A DNA stretch of 64,000 nucleotides, from contig NZ_BMNH01000001.1 in assembly GCF_014646355.1 (NCBI RefSeq), positions 648,675-712,674 of the forward strand, given 5' to 3'. Below are positions 48,188 through 57,452 of this stretch, in pieces. The stretch's first letter is position 1, and each line of letters opens with the position of its first letter. Made by a program: the position numbers and the translations under genes. This stretch comes from Nonomuraea cavernae. Its GTDB lineage: Bacteria > Actinomycetota > Actinomycetes > Streptosporangiales > Streptosporangiaceae. The notes under the pieces were generated by a model. That model was given only the letters and a program-made list of their open reading frames with translations, ran no database searches and was not told where the DNA came from.

Positions 48188-48424
48188 TTAGCGCGCGGTG
48201 CTCGTGTAGGGCAGCAGAGCCACCTCACGGGCGTTCTTGATCGCGGTCGCCACGTCGCGCTGGTGCTGGGTGCAGTTGCCCGTCACCCGGCGCGCACGGA
48301 TCTTGCCGCGGTCGGAGATGAACTTCCGCAGCAGCGCCGTGTCCTTGTAGTCGACGTAGGAGATCTTGTCGTGGCAGAACAGGCAAACCTTCTTCTTGGG
48401 CTTGCGCAGTGCCGGCTTGGCCAT
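48188..48424 (-). CDS. rpsR: 30S ribosomal protein S18
   Basis: 78 residues. Contains [20 protein letters not shown] and [20 protein letters not shown]. The Cys residues (CLFC) mark a potentially zinc-binding form; a C-minus paralog often exists elsewhere in actinomycete genomes and is induced by zinc starvation, so this would be the zinc-containing version. Located between ssb and rplI. Confidence 0.97.
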   Translation of the reverse strand: MAKPALRKPKKKVCLFCHDKISYVDYKDTALLRKFISDRGKIRARRVTGNCTQHQRDVATAIKNAREVALLPYTSTAR

Positions 48425-48486
48425 CGTGGTGCTCCTTTCAGAGCCCCGCCGTCAGGGCGGGAATGGTCTCGGACTGGTGAATGGAT

Positions 48487-49053
48487 CTAGAAAGGCGGTT
48501 CGTCGCTGAAGTCGTTGCCGCCGCCGAAGCCGCCCGACTGCTGGCCGCCACCCTGGCCACCGCCCTGGTAGCCGCCGCCGCCACCGCCACCGAAACCGCC
48601 GCCACCCTGCGGCGGAGCGGGACTGGCGGAGGCCCACGGGTCGTCGGCGGGGCCGCCGCCGAAGCCGCCACCGCCGCCACCCTGGCGGGTGGTGCGGTTG
48701 ACCTTGGCGGTCGCGTTGCGCAGGGACGGGCCGACCTCGTCGACCTCGACCTCGTAGACCGTGCGCTTCTCGCCTTCCTTGGTCTCGTAAGACCTCTGCT
48801 TGAGCCGCCCCTGCACGATGACCCTCATGCCACGCTGGAGGCTCTCGGCGGCGTTCTCGGCCGCCTGCCGCCACACGTTGCAGGTCAGGAAGAGGCTCTC
48901 GCCGTCCTTCCACTCGTTGGTCTGGCGATCCATGAACCGCGGAGTGGACGCGATGCGGAATCGAGCCACCGCTTGACCCGTCGGGGTGAAGCGCAGCTCC
49001 GGGTCGTCGACAAGGTTGCCGACGATAGTGATTACGGTGTCGCCTGCTGCCAT
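48487..49053 (-). CDS. ssb: Single-stranded DNA-binding protein
   Basis: 188 residues. The OB fold occupies about residues 1-115 ([60 protein letters not shown]). The linker is an extreme Gly tract ([10 protein letters not shown] and similar) with Gln and Pro. The acidic C-terminal tip is DFSDEPPF, the usual docking peptide for repair and replication proteins. Located in the rpsF-ssb-rpsR operon. Confidence 0.97.
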   Translation of the reverse strand: MAAGDTVITIVGNLVDDPELRFTPTGQAVARFRIASTPRFMDRQTNEWKDGESLFLTCNVWRQAAENAAESLQRGMRVIVQGRLKQRSYETKEGEKRTVYEVEVDEVGPSLRNATAKVNRTTRQGGGGGGFGGGPADDPWASASPAPPQGGGGFGGGGGGGYQGGGQGGGQQSGGFGGGNDFSDEPPF

Positions 49054-49143
49054 GGCTAGCGCTCGCCTTCCTGCACGCCTTCGCTTTCGGGTTACGGCTC
49101 AGAGTACGGCTGCCGCCCGACAAAAAGCCGGGCAACGAGCTGC

Positions 49144-49434
49144 TTAGTGCACGTCGGGGCGGAGCACCTTGGTGCGCAGAATGCCCTCGTTGAGGTTCAT
49201 CTGGCGGTCGAGCTCCTTGACCGTCGCGGGCTCCGCGGACATGTCGATGACGGCGTAGATGCCCTCAGACTTCTTGTCGATGTCGTAGGCGAGACGCCGA
49301 CGGCCCCAGACGTCGACCTTCTCCACAGTGCCACCGTCGTTGCGGACCACGGTGAGGAACTGGTCGAGGGACGGCGCGACAGTGCGCTCATCGAGCGAAG
49401 GGTCCAGGATGACCATTACTTCGTAACGACGCAT
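49144..49434 (-). CDS. rpsF: 30S ribosomal protein S6
   Basis: 96 residues from ATG 49434, with a purine-rich GGAGG about 11 nt before it; an upstream in-frame start is not needed. [20 protein letters not shown] and [20 protein letters not shown] are characteristic. First gene of the operon continuing with ssb, 90 bp downstream. Confidence 0.97.
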   Translation of the reverse strand: MRRYEVMVILDPSLDERTVAPSLDQFLTVVRNDGGTVEKVDVWGRRRLAYDIDKKSEGIYAVIDMSAEPATVKELDRQMNLNEGILRTKVLRPDVH

Positions 49435-49626
49435 GCGGGACTCCAACCTCCTCTGGACTCTTGCGGTCACGACACTCTGCCGTGACAGGAGGACGCTGAC
49501 GTGTTGACCCGGGCGCCCCTTTCGACGCCCGGCCGTGACGGGTCACCCATCACAACGCAGCCTGCCCAGGTTACCAGCCACTGCTGGGTGGGAAGGCATA
49601 GGGCAAACCCATGGGGGGTGATAGCC

Positions 49627-49941
49627 GTGCCGCACATCCTGCAACCATCATCGGAGAGCGACCGGTTCAAGCTCACACTCAACAGCGACGGCCGGGCCCA
49701 TCCGGTCGAGAACACTCTCGCGGTGACCACGCTCGTGTGCGGGGTCGTGGCCTTGGTCGCGGCGCTGGTCATGTCCAGCCACGTGATCGCTTCGTGGGTC
49801 GGCACGTTCGGGTTCGGGACGGGCTTCTACTCGCAGTACGTCTCGGCGACCACGGCGCAGCGGTCCCTCAACATCATCGGCCTGGTCGCGTCGTTCGTCG
49901 GCCTCGCGCTCGGCATCGCCCGCGGCGGTTATCTGCCATGA
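49627..49941 (+). CDS. Small membrane protein of unknown function
   Basis: 104 residues from GTG 49627, preceded by a G-rich ribosome-binding site; GTG 49618 is another possibility. Two membrane segments are clear: NTLAVTTLVCGVVALVAALV and SLNIIGLVASFVGLALGIAR, joined by a short loop containing FGFGTGFYSQYVSATTAQ. The polar N-terminus (QPSSESDRFKLTLNSDGRAH) is probably cytoplasmic. No family is recognised. It is divergent from rpsF and followed by a hairpin terminator. Confidence 0.75.
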   Translation: MPHILQPSSESDRFKLTLNSDGRAHPVENTLAVTTLVCGVVALVAALVMSSHVIASWVGTFGFGTGFYSQYVSATTAQRSLNIIGLVASFVGLALGIARGGYLP

Positions 49942-49945
49942 GGAG

Positions 49946-49969
49946 ACGGCCCCGGCTTTCCGGGGCCGT
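49946..49969 (+). terminator. Hairpin terminator
   Basis: ACGGCCCCGG (49946-49955) pairs with CCGGGGCCGT (49960-49969) through a 4-nt loop, 4 nt after the stop of the small membrane protein gene. Confidence 0.8.
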
Positions 49970-50024
49970 CGTCGTACGGCGTCCATGACGAACTGTCCAT
50001 ATATAGGTCATCCGCACATATAGG

Positions 50025-50204
50025 TCATCCGCCGATGTGCAGGTCCACGCCGAGCAGGACCAGGAACCAGAGGAAGATCGCCAGCAGAGCCTCCGCGACG
50101 TCCCTGAGGATGCCGGGCGTGATGTAGTCGTACACCCAGGCCACGTAGATGCCGATCACGACCCAGATCAAGATGATTAACGAACGCCAGCGCCAGCGGG
50201 CCAT
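50025..50204 (-). CDS. Small two-segment membrane protein (59 aa)
   Basis: 59 residues from ATG 50204, with GAGGAG 6 nt upstream. After MARWRWRS come two hydrophobic segments, LIILIWVVIGIYVAWVY and EALLAIFLWFLVLLGVDL, joined by the short loop DYITPGILRDVA. This pattern is conserved in actinobacterial small membrane proteins of unknown role. A further upstream start at 50231 would add nine residues without a better ribosome-binding site. Confidence 0.75.
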   Translation of the reverse strand: MARWRWRSLIILIWVVIGIYVAWVYDYITPGILRDVAEALLAIFLWFLVLLGVDLHIGG

Positions 50205-50291
50205 ATCGTTCTCCTCGCGTAGGGGGTGCACCGCAACTGCCCCGCCGCAGGTCGATCAAACGGGAGAGCCGTTCCGGATAGGCTCGGTGGC

Positions 50292-51035
50292 ATGGTGCGC
50301 ATCGGAGCTCACGTCTCTCAGGACGATCCCGCGGCCCACGCCGCCGAAGTGGGGGCGGAGGTGGTGCAGTTCTTCCTCGGCGACCCGCAGGGCTACGACA
50401 AGCCCGTGCTCCCGGCCAAGCCGGTGGAGGGCGTCGACGTCTACATCCACGCCCCCTATCTGATCAACGTGGCCACGACCAACAACCGGATCCGCATCCC
50501 CAGCCGCAAGCTGCTCGCCCAGCACCTGGAGGCGGCCGCCGGCCTCGGCGCCAAGGGCCTGATCGTGCACGGGGGCCACGTCAACAAGAGCGACGACCCG
50601 CAGGTCGGCTTCGACAACTGGCGCAAGGTGTTCGAGCGGCTGGAGTGCCCGATCCCCGTGCTGATCGAGAACACCGCGGGCGGCGGCAACGCGATGGCCC
50701 GCAAGCTGGAGCGCATCGCCCGGCTCTGGGACGCGCTCGACGGGTTCGACGTGGGCTTCTGCCTCGACACCTGCCACGCCCACGCGGGCGGCGAGGAGCT
50801 GGTCGGCCTGGTCGACCGGGTCAAGGCCATCACCGGGCGGATCGATCTGGTGCACTGCAACGACTCTCGCGACGCCTTCGACTCGGGCGCCGACCGCCAC
50901 GCCAACCTGGGCGCCGGCTCCATCGACCCGGAGCTGATCCTCGCGGTGTGCCGGGCGGCCGGGGCGCCGATCGTCGTCGAGACGCCGGCCGAGGGCCAGG
51001 CCGGGGACATCGCCTTCCTGCGGAAGAACCTCTAG
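50292..51035 (+). CDS. Endonuclease IV / xylose-isomerase-like TIM barrel protein
   Basis: 247 residues from ATG 50292. It starts VRIGAHVSQDDPAAHAAEVG, as in the Nfo (endonuclease IV) family of AP-site repair nucleases, and carries the expected metal-ligand regions LIVHGGHVNKSDD, VLIENTAGGGNA, GFCLDTCHAHAGGEE, LVHCNDSRDAF and DRHANLGAGSID. It is a little shorter than E. coli Nfo. Likely a DNA-repair nuclease; the related sugar isomerase fold is less likely given these motifs. Confidence 0.85.
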   Translation: MVRIGAHVSQDDPAAHAAEVGAEVVQFFLGDPQGYDKPVLPAKPVEGVDVYIHAPYLINVATTNNRIRIPSRKLLAQHLEAAAGLGAKGLIVHGGHVNKSDDPQVGFDNWRKVFERLECPIPVLIENTAGGGNAMARKLERIARLWDALDGFDVGFCLDTCHAHAGGEELVGLVDRVKAITGRIDLVHCNDSRDAFDSGADRHANLGAGSIDPELILAVCRAAGAPIVVETPAEGQAGDIAFLRKNL

Positions 51036-51112
51036 GAAAGATTCTCCAGGGAATACACACAGCCTGTGGATAACTTCCCTGGATTACCGTGCCCACAAAG
51101 TGGGTACGAAGA

Positions 51113-52177
51113 TCACCCTGCCCAGGCGCCGGTCATGAACCGGACCGTGTTCAGCACCATGAGCGGTCCCGACACCATGGCGTACACCACGATCACCCAC
51201 GGCCTCCTGGCGGCCAGCCGCGCCATCGCCAGCCAGAGCGGAAACCACAGCAACAGCGAGCGCGGGATCGACAGGTAGAACGCCGAGGTCATCAGCGCGC
51301 CCGCCTGGAGCCCGGTGTAGACCAGTTCGCTCCACCGGCGCGCGACCGCCAGCCAGACGAGCACCGCGACGGACAGCACGGCCCCGGCGATCTCCATCCG
51401 GAAGGCCACCGCGAAGTCGTCCGTGCCCATGGCCGCGTTCCAGGTGGTGGTCCACGACTCCCACGGCCAGACCATCTGTCGGCCCCAGCCGTCCTCCTGG
51501 GCGTGCTTCCAGGCCAGCCAGTCTCCCGAACGGGAGTAGTGGAAGGCGGAGTAGGCTACCAGCGGCAGGAACGGCACCAGCAGCCAGGGCGCCCGGCGCA
51601 CTGCGCCCTTGCCGGTGACGAACTCCACGACCAGGGCGACCGCCAGGAACAGGCCGGTGATGCGGACACAGGAGGCGCCCGCGGCGAGGGCGGCGGCGAG
51701 CGGCCAGCGGCCCTGGCGAGCGGCCAGCCAGGCGGGGATCGCGAACGCCAGGAACAGCGACTCGCTGTAGCCCACGGCCAGGAACACCGCGGTCGGGAAC
51801 ACCAGCAGCGCCAGCACCGCGATCCAGCCCGAGGCGCCCTCGTGCTCGGCCAGCCGGGCCAGCGCCATCACGGCCACCGCTCCGGCCACCAGCGAGACGA
51901 TCATGCCGGCGGCCGTCCAGTCGGGCACGACGAGGTGGACCAGGCGCAGCACCATGGGTAACCCGGGGAAGAACGCGGGCAGTCCCGGATCGGGCGGCTG
52001 GTCGGGGTCGCCGTCGTAGCCGTGCTGGGCGATCGTGACGAAGAGCCCGGCGTCCCACTGCCGCCACTTGCCCAGGTAATCGGCGAACGTGACGCCGAGC
52101 AGCGTCGCCGTGAGCAGCCCGGCCCGCGAGCTCAGCCAGAGCAGCAGCGCGTCGCGATCGGCGGAACGCGTGATCAT
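51113..52177 (-). CDS. Polytopic mannosyltransferase-like membrane protein (GPI/PIG-V-type)
   Basis: 354 residues with about eight to ten membrane segments. The early loop GKWRQWDAGLFVTIAQHGYD with its acidic pair, and later LPAFFPGLPMVLRLVH and VGYSESLFLAFAIPAWLAA, resemble the GT-C glycosyltransferases of the PIG-V/mannosyltransferase group known in actinobacteria. Its start overlaps the stop of the GT87 gene by 4 nt. These enzymes use polyprenyl-phosphate sugars on the outer face; the acceptor is unknown. Confidence 0.75.
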   Translation of the reverse strand: MITRSADRDALLLWLSSRAGLLTATLLGVTFADYLGKWRQWDAGLFVTIAQHGYDGDPDQPPDPGLPAFFPGLPMVLRLVHLVVPDWTAAGMIVSLVAGAVAVMALARLAEHEGASGWIAVLALLVFPTAVFLAVGYSESLFLAFAIPAWLAARQGRWPLAAALAAGASCVRITGLFLAVALVVEFVTGKGAVRRAPWLLVPFLPLVAYSAFHYSRSGDWLAWKHAQEDGWGRQMVWPWESWTTTWNAAMGTDDFAVAFRMEIAGAVLSVAVLVWLAVARRWSELVYTGLQAGALMTSAFYLSIPRSLLLWFPLWLAMARLAARRPWVIVVYAMVSGPLMVLNTVRFMTGAWAG

Positions 52178-53559
52178 CGAGGCGAGGCGGCCAGCGTGAA
52201 CCGGTCGGGGGCATCGTCGAACACGCCACCCACCTGGTCGTCCACGTCGGCCTGCCGTACCACGTCCCTGTCCGGACGGAGGATGTCACGCACGACGAAC
52301 GCCATCATGATCGCGATCGTGATGACGCGCCCCCAGACGGCGGTGAAGTAGGTGTCGTCGCCGATGCCCAGGTCGTCGCGGCTGACCGGCGGCTGGGAGA
52401 GCAGGTAGAGCCAGATCGCGAAGAAGTACCACACCTCGGCGAGCTGCCAGAGCGCGATCGGCTTCCAGTTGGGCCGGGCGAGCACCGCGAACGGCACCAG
52501 CCAGAGCACGAACTGCGGCGACCAGACCTTGTTCGTCATCATGAACGCGGCCAGCGCCAGGAAGCAGATCTGCGCCAGCCGGGGCCTGCGCGGCGCGGCC
52601 AGCGTGAGGATCGCGATGCCCAGGCAGAGGATGGCCAGCGAGACCGTGCCCAGCACGCTGACGTCGGCCTCGCCGAGAACGGGCCAGCCCTTGTGCTGGA
52701 AGTACAGCCAGGGCGAGCCCCAGTCGACGCCGCGCTCCTGCGAGAACACGTAGAACCTGCGCCAGCCGTCCCAGGCCAGCACCATGAACGGCACGTTGAC
52801 CACGAGCCAGGTGCCCACGGTCGCGGCCATCGTGACGAGGAACGGTCGCCAGCGCGCGGTCCGCAGCGTCAGCAGGAAGAGCGCACCGACGAACATCAGC
52901 GGGTAGAACTTCGTCGCGATCGCCAGGCCGAGCAGCACGCCGGCCAGCACCTGCCGCTTGCGCGCCCAGGCCAGCAGCATGCCCATCGACAGCGCGCCCG
53001 CGACCAGGTCCCAGTTGATGTACGCGGCCAGGATCACCGAGGGCGCGAGCGCGTACCAGAGGGCGTCCCAGCGCCGGGCGCGTCCGGCCACCACGGCCAT
53101 CAGCACGACGCCGGCCACCAGGGAGATCCCCAGGAAGATGACCGTGATGTCGTAGAACCGGACCGCCTGGGCGACATGGTCGGGCTCCAGCCGGCGTACC
53201 AGCCAGCTGAACGCCTGCATGACCTCGCCGAGCACCACCGGATACTCGACGTGCTTGTCGAACGGCACGTCGGCGAAGTAGGGGTTCTCCGTCGCCAGCT
53301 GCCGGTCGAAGTAGAGCGGATAGATGTCGGTGTAGCAGAAGTTCGTGTAGGTCGAGACCTGGTCGTTCCAGCCGCCGGTCCGGCACGGTAGCCGGACGAT
53401 GTAGGCGAGCGTCGCCCCCAGGATCCCGAACAGCGCCAGGGGGAGGTACGGGAGTGCCGGCGTGACGAAGACGCGCGCCCGCTCCAGGGCGGTGATCAGC
53501 CCTGGAGGCAGGCGCGAGGCGAGCCGCTCGCTCAGCGGCGGACGCTCCTCCGTCTTCAC
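52174..53559 (-). CDS. GT87-family (DUF2029) polytopic glycosyltransferase
   Basis: 461 residues from GTG 53559, overlapping the penicillin-binding protein stop as GTGA. About ten membrane segments. The periplasmic loops hold YTNFCYTDIYPLYFDRQLAT and FDKHVEYPVVLGEVMQAFSW, where DIYPLYF and the VEYP motif are typical of GT87 proteins related to actinobacterial alpha-mannosyltransferases of lipoglycan assembly. Coupled upstream and downstream to cell-envelope genes, so an envelope glycan role is likely. Confidence 0.85.
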   Translation of the reverse strand: MKTEERPPLSERLASRLPPGLITALERARVFVTPALPYLPLALFGILGATLAYIVRLPCRTGGWNDQVSTYTNFCYTDIYPLYFDRQLATENPYFADVPFDKHVEYPVVLGEVMQAFSWLVRRLEPDHVAQAVRFYDITVIFLGISLVAGVVLMAVVAGRARRWDALWYALAPSVILAAYINWDLVAGALSMGMLLAWARKRQVLAGVLLGLAIATKFYPLMFVGALFLLTLRTARWRPFLVTMAATVGTWLVVNVPFMVLAWDGWRRFYVFSQERGVDWGSPWLYFQHKGWPVLGEADVSVLGTVSLAILCLGIAILTLAAPRRPRLAQICFLALAAFMMTNKVWSPQFVLWLVPFAVLARPNWKPIALWQLAEVWYFFAIWLYLLSQPPVSRDDLGIGDDTYFTAVWGRVITIAIMMAFVVRDILRPDRDVVRQADVDDQVGGVFDDAPDRFTLAASPR

Positions 53560-56267
53560 TGGTTCTCGCGTCTGACGGGCATCGGTCCCGGCCGCGCGGG
53601 CATCGAGCCCTGCCCCTGTCCGATCACGGTGGGCTCGTCCTGCGGCACGCCGTCGTTCTGGTTGGGGTCGATCGAGACGATCTGGTCATCGTCGCAGAGG
53701 CCCATCTCGCCGCAGACCTCGTCGGAATCCTGCTCGGGGAACGGGTCCTTGGTGGCCGTGGGCGTGGGGACGGGCTTGGGCGCGAGGTTCTCGGCGATGC
53801 CGGTGTCGGCCCGCGGCGGGAACTGCTCGACCTTCTGCCCCTTCATGGCCTCGGTCATGAAGGACTTCCAGATCGCCGCCGGGTAGGTGGCGCCCTGGAA
53901 ACCGCTGCCCAGCGGCACCTCGTACGGCTTGCTGTACGGGTTCTGGGCGTTGTACTTCTTGCTCTTGCCCCTCGTCACCGGGCAGTTGTCGTGAACCGGC
54001 TGGACGACCCGGCCGGCCTTGGTGCGGCACTCCTGGCGGAACATGCCGACGGCGGTCGACAGCTGCGGGGTGAAGCCGACGAACCAGGCTTCCTTGTTCT
54101 CGTTGTTCGTCCCGGTCTTGCCGGCCACCGGACGGTCGTACAGCGCGGCGTTACGGCCGGTGCCCTGCTTGACCACGGCCTCCAGCGCGGTGACGGCGTC
54201 GGCCGCGGCGTCCTCCGAGATGACCCTGACCGGCGTCTTCTTCTCGTTGAACACGACCTGGTTCTTCTTGTCGCGCACCTGGATGACGACGTGACTGGGG
54301 TAGTGCTTGCCGCCGTTGGCGAAGATCGAGTAGCCGCCCGCCTGCTCGACGGCCGTCACCTGGCTACTGCCGATGGTGATCAGGTAGTGGTGACGGGACT
54401 CGGCGTCCTTCAGCCGGCCCTCGTTGAGCCCGGCCTTGGAGGCGATGTCGATGACCTTGTCCAGCCCGACCTTCTCCCCCATCTTCGCGTAGGCGGTGTT
54501 GACCGACTGGGCCGTGGCGGAGACGACGTCGACGGCCGACGCCTTCATCGCGTGGTCGTTGTTGATGTCGGTGGTGCCGGGCAGCTTGACCGGGCCCTTG
54601 GTCGGCACATAGCTGTTCAGGCTGTAGCCGGCGTCGAGCCAGGCGGCGAGCACGTACGGCTTGAACGCGGAGGCCGCCTGCTTCTGCGAGAGGAAGGCGT
54701 CGTTCCACTGGTCCTTCTCGTAGTCGTCGCCGCCGTAGAAGGCGCGGACCCGGCCGTTGGTCGGGTCGACGGCCGCGAGCGTCGCGTTGATCTCGCCGGG
54801 CAGACCCGCGGTGTGCTTGTTCACCGCGTTCTTGGCGGCCTGCATGAGCTCCTTGTTGAACGTCGAGTAGATCTTGTATCCACCCTTCTCGACGTCCTCC
54901 CTGCTGATCCCGCGGGCCTTCAGCTCGTTGAGCACCGCCTCGACCTCGTAGCCGGCCAGGCCCTTGAAGTAGTCCTTCGTCTTGTACTTGATCCGCTTGG
55001 GCGACTTCGGCGACTTGGCCGGCAGCGCGCCATAGGCGGTGGGGTCGAGCAGGGCCATCTGCTTGATCACGTAGTTGTAGCGGAACTCGGTGTCGCCCAT
55101 CTTGCCGGCCAGCTCGGCGCGGTCGAAGGCGTCGGGGTTCTGGATGCGGCCGGCCAGGTAGGCGCCCTGCTCGGGCGTCAGCTTCTCGACCTTCTTGCCG
55201 AAGAAGGCGTCGGCCGCCGCGCCGATGCCGTAGGCGCCCCGGCCGAAGTAGATGGTGTTGAGGTACTGCTCGAGGATCTTCTCCTTGCTGAGCTGCTTGT
55301 TCAGCTTGACCGCGACGAAGATCTCCTTGAGCTTGCGCTGCACGGACCGCTCCTGGGAGAGGCCGTCGTAGTAGTTGCGGGCCATCTGCTGGGTGATGGT
55401 CGAGGCGCCCTGCACCTGCTGGCCGGAGGCCGTGCTCCAGAGGGAGCGCATCATGCCGGAGAACGAGATGCCGGAGTCGTCACGGAACGAGCTGTTCTCG
55501 GCGGCGATGACGGCGTCCTGGACCGCGCGCGGCACCTGGTCGTAGGTCACCGGGATGCGCTTGACGCCGAGCCGGGCCAGCACCTTCTTGTTCTCGTCGT
55601 AGATGACGCTGCCCTGGTCGTCGACGCCCTCCTGGACCTGGTCCTGCGTGGGCACCGGCATGTTGGCGTAGGCCACGGCGATCATGCCGAAGAGGCCGGC
55701 GGCGAGCACCGCGAAGCCGGCCATGACGATCTTCCAGTTGGGGATGAACCTGCGCCAGCGGGGCTTGTCTCCCTCGGGCTTACCCGGTCCGGCCGGCCCC
55801 TGGGGGCCGCCGCCCCCGCCACCGCCGCGACCTCGCGCTCGGCGCGGGCCGTCGCTGACCATGGTCTCCTGGTTGGCCCGGCTGCGCGTCTCGGTCTCTC
55901 CGCGCGACGCCTGCCCGCGCGGGCCGGGGGTGCGCGGGGCGACCTCGCGGGGCGCATGCTGGGGCGATTGGTGGGGTGCCTGCTGGGGCGCCGGCTCGCG
56001 CCTGCCCGGCTGGTGCGGGCCCGGCTGCTGCTGCCCCGGGTGGTAAGGCTCCGGCGTGCGCGGCCCAGGACGCGGTCCCGGCTCGTACGGCTGCGCCGAC
56101 ATCGTGCCGGTCTGCTCGTAGGCGGCTTCCGGACGGCGTGGAGGTTCGGCGGCGCCCCAGCCGGAGTCGCCGGTTTGCGGCGTGGACCCCTGGGGAACGG
56201 AACGGGAGGAATTGGAGCGACGGCGCCTCCCCGGGCGGCCCGTCCCCTCGTTCATGCTGTTACTCAC
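53556..56267 (-). CDS. Class A penicillin-binding protein (transglycosylase/transpeptidase)
   Basis: 903 residues from GTG 56267 (GAGGA just upstream); ATG 56255 would be four codons shorter. The long cytoplasmic N-terminus is Pro/Gly/Arg-rich, then one membrane anchor (IVMAGFAVLAAGLFGMIAVA). The GT51 domain has VIAAENSSFRDDSG, with its catalytic Glu, and QGASTITQQMARNYY. The transpeptidase has AASAFKPYVLAAW (Ser and Lys of SxxK), SVNTAYAKM (SxN) and VAGKTGTNNENKEAWFVGFT (KTG). Builds and cross-links peptidoglycan. Coupled to the GT87 gene; DUF5318 lies just upstream. Confidence 0.95.
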   Translation of the reverse strand: MSNSMNEGTGRPGRRRRSNSSRSVPQGSTPQTGDSGWGAAEPPRRPEAAYEQTGTMSAQPYEPGPRPGPRTPEPYHPGQQQPGPHQPGRREPAPQQAPHQSPQHAPREVAPRTPGPRGQASRGETETRSRANQETMVSDGPRRARGRGGGGGGGPQGPAGPGKPEGDKPRWRRFIPNWKIVMAGFAVLAAGLFGMIAVAYANMPVPTQDQVQEGVDDQGSVIYDENKKVLARLGVKRIPVTYDQVPRAVQDAVIAAENSSFRDDSGISFSGMMRSLWSTASGQQVQGASTITQQMARNYYDGLSQERSVQRKLKEIFVAVKLNKQLSKEKILEQYLNTIYFGRGAYGIGAAADAFFGKKVEKLTPEQGAYLAGRIQNPDAFDRAELAGKMGDTEFRYNYVIKQMALLDPTAYGALPAKSPKSPKRIKYKTKDYFKGLAGYEVEAVLNELKARGISREDVEKGGYKIYSTFNKELMQAAKNAVNKHTAGLPGEINATLAAVDPTNGRVRAFYGGDDYEKDQWNDAFLSQKQAASAFKPYVLAAWLDAGYSLNSYVPTKGPVKLPGTTDINNDHAMKASAVDVVSATAQSVNTAYAKMGEKVGLDKVIDIASKAGLNEGRLKDAESRHHYLITIGSSQVTAVEQAGGYSIFANGGKHYPSHVVIQVRDKKNQVVFNEKKTPVRVISEDAAADAVTALEAVVKQGTGRNAALYDRPVAGKTGTNNENKEAWFVGFTPQLSTAVGMFRQECRTKAGRVVQPVHDNCPVTRGKSKKYNAQNPYSKPYEVPLGSGFQGATYPAAIWKSFMTEAMKGQKVEQFPPRADTGIAENLAPKPVPTPTATKDPFPEQDSDEVCGEMGLCDDDQIVSIDPNQNDGVPQDEPTVIGQGQGSMPARPGPMPVRRENQ

Positions 56268-56333
56268 ACGTCCTCGCATCGTCGTCGGATAGCACGGCGG
56301 ATGGGCGTGAGACACCTCGCCGCCCTCGGTCTT

Positions 56334-56720
56334 CTACGGCTTGCCGACGAGGTCCGGCGGCCCGTTGCCGAGGACGAACGAGACCGTCAGGTGGTTCCAG
56401 GAACAACCTTGGCAGACCTCGACGACGTACACCCGGAACTCGTCGTAATCATGGGCCATCTCCACGAGCTCCGACATGACCTTTGCCTGACCGGCAAGTC
56501 GTCCCAGGGAATCCCCATAGACATAGGTCACGTTGGTGACGTTCTCCCTCTCGCACACCGGGCAGAGGCGTTCGGTCGGTTCGCCTAAGTGGCGCGCCGT
56601 ACGGAGGAGGTAGGGCTGTGCGTCACAGACGTCCACGGGCGACGAGCGCCCGGCACGCACGGAGCGGACCACCGCCTTCTTCGCAAGGCCGTAATCCACC
56701 ACCCTTCGCTGTGACCACAT
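56334..56720 (-). CDS. DUF5318 family protein
   Basis: 128 residues from ATG 56720. Two CxxC pairs, CPVCERENV and EVCQGCSWNHL, suggest a zinc-ribbon fold. The N-terminus WSQRRVVDYGLAKKAVVRSV and the stretch VSFVLGNGPPDL fit a family that in actinobacteria lies next to the class A penicillin-binding protein gene. Function unknown. It is transcribed in the same direction as the penicillin-binding protein and divergent from padR. Confidence 0.85.
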   Translation of the reverse strand: MWSQRRVVDYGLAKKAVVRSVRAGRSSPVDVCDAQPYLLRTARHLGEPTERLCPVCERENVTNVTYVYGDSLGRLAGQAKVMSELVEMAHDYDEFRVYVVEVCQGCSWNHLTVSFVLGNGPPDLVGKP

Positions 56721-56811
56721 GAGCGCCAGACTACGGCTTTTTACCAATTCATCCCAACCACTTGGCAAAGTCGTTGATTGCGGCCATATAGCGATCCGAC
56801 GTATCCTCAGG

Positions 56812-56830
56812 ATGTATCGGCTCGATACAT
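56812..56830. promoter_or_regulatory. PadR-type operator
   Basis: ATGTATCG-GCT-CGATACAT, perfect 8-bp arms around a 3-nt spacer. ATGTAT...ATACAT is the known consensus of PadR-family operators. It lies 24 bp before the padR start. Confidence 0.75.
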
Positions 56831-56854
56831 CGACGCGAGAGGGGGCGGATCAGC

Positions 56855-57439
56855 GTGGCCGGCGGACAGGGCAGAGTGCTCGAGTTGGCAGTCCTCGGGT
56901 CGCTCCACGAGACCTCTCTTCACGGCTACGAGCTGCGCAAACGGCTCAACGCGCTGCTGGGCATGTTCCGCGCCTTCTCCTACGGATCGCTGTACCCGTG
57001 TCTGCGATCGCTACTGGAGCAGGGCCTCATCGCCGAAGATCAGCCGGCTCCCGCCGCCATCGTGGGAGGGCGATCGAAGATCGTCTACAAACTGACCGCC
57101 GAAGGCAAGGAACGCCTCCAGGATCTCCTCACCCAGGCCGGGCCCTCCGCCTGGGAGGACGAGAGCTTCGGTGTTCACTTCGCCTTCTTCCGGCACACGG
57201 AGGCCGAGGTGCGCCTGCGCATCCTCGAAGGCCGCCGCAGCCGGCTGGAGGAACGACTCGACAGCGTGCGCACGGCCCTGGCCCGCACGAGGGAGCGCCT
57301 CGACAGCTACACGCTCGAGCTGCAGCGTCACGGTCTCGAATCGGTCGAGCGCGAGGTGCGCTGGCTGAACGAGCTGATCGCGACAGAGAGACGGGCCTCG
57401 CAAGAGCCCGTGAGGGATACCACGTCAACTGATGAGTAA
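56855..57439 (+). CDS. PadR-family transcriptional regulator
   Basis: 194 residues from GTG 56855. Winged helix: [40 protein letters not shown] and [19 protein letters not shown]. The C-terminal half is a long coiled coil ([20 protein letters not shown], and so on), as in PadR subgroup 1. An operator matching the family consensus lies just upstream, so it is autoregulated. The next gene is ino1, starting 13 bp after the padR stop, so it may control inositol synthesis. Confidence 0.93.
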   Translation: MAGGQGRVLELAVLGSLHETSLHGYELRKRLNALLGMFRAFSYGSLYPCLRSLLEQGLIAEDQPAPAAIVGGRSKIVYKLTAEGKERLQDLLTQAGPSAWEDESFGVHFAFFRHTEAEVRLRILEGRRSRLEERLDSVRTALARTRERLDSYTLELQRHGLESVEREVRWLNELIATERRASQEPVRDTTSTDE

Positions 57440-57452
57440 GGGAGCGAGTGCG

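Noticed and set aside
53991..56588. An open frame of 865 codons on the plus strand
   Set aside because: It is fully antisense to the penicillin-binding protein gene. Its product is rich in Arg, Gly, Leu, Val and His in the manner of GC-rich shadow frames, and no motif is present.
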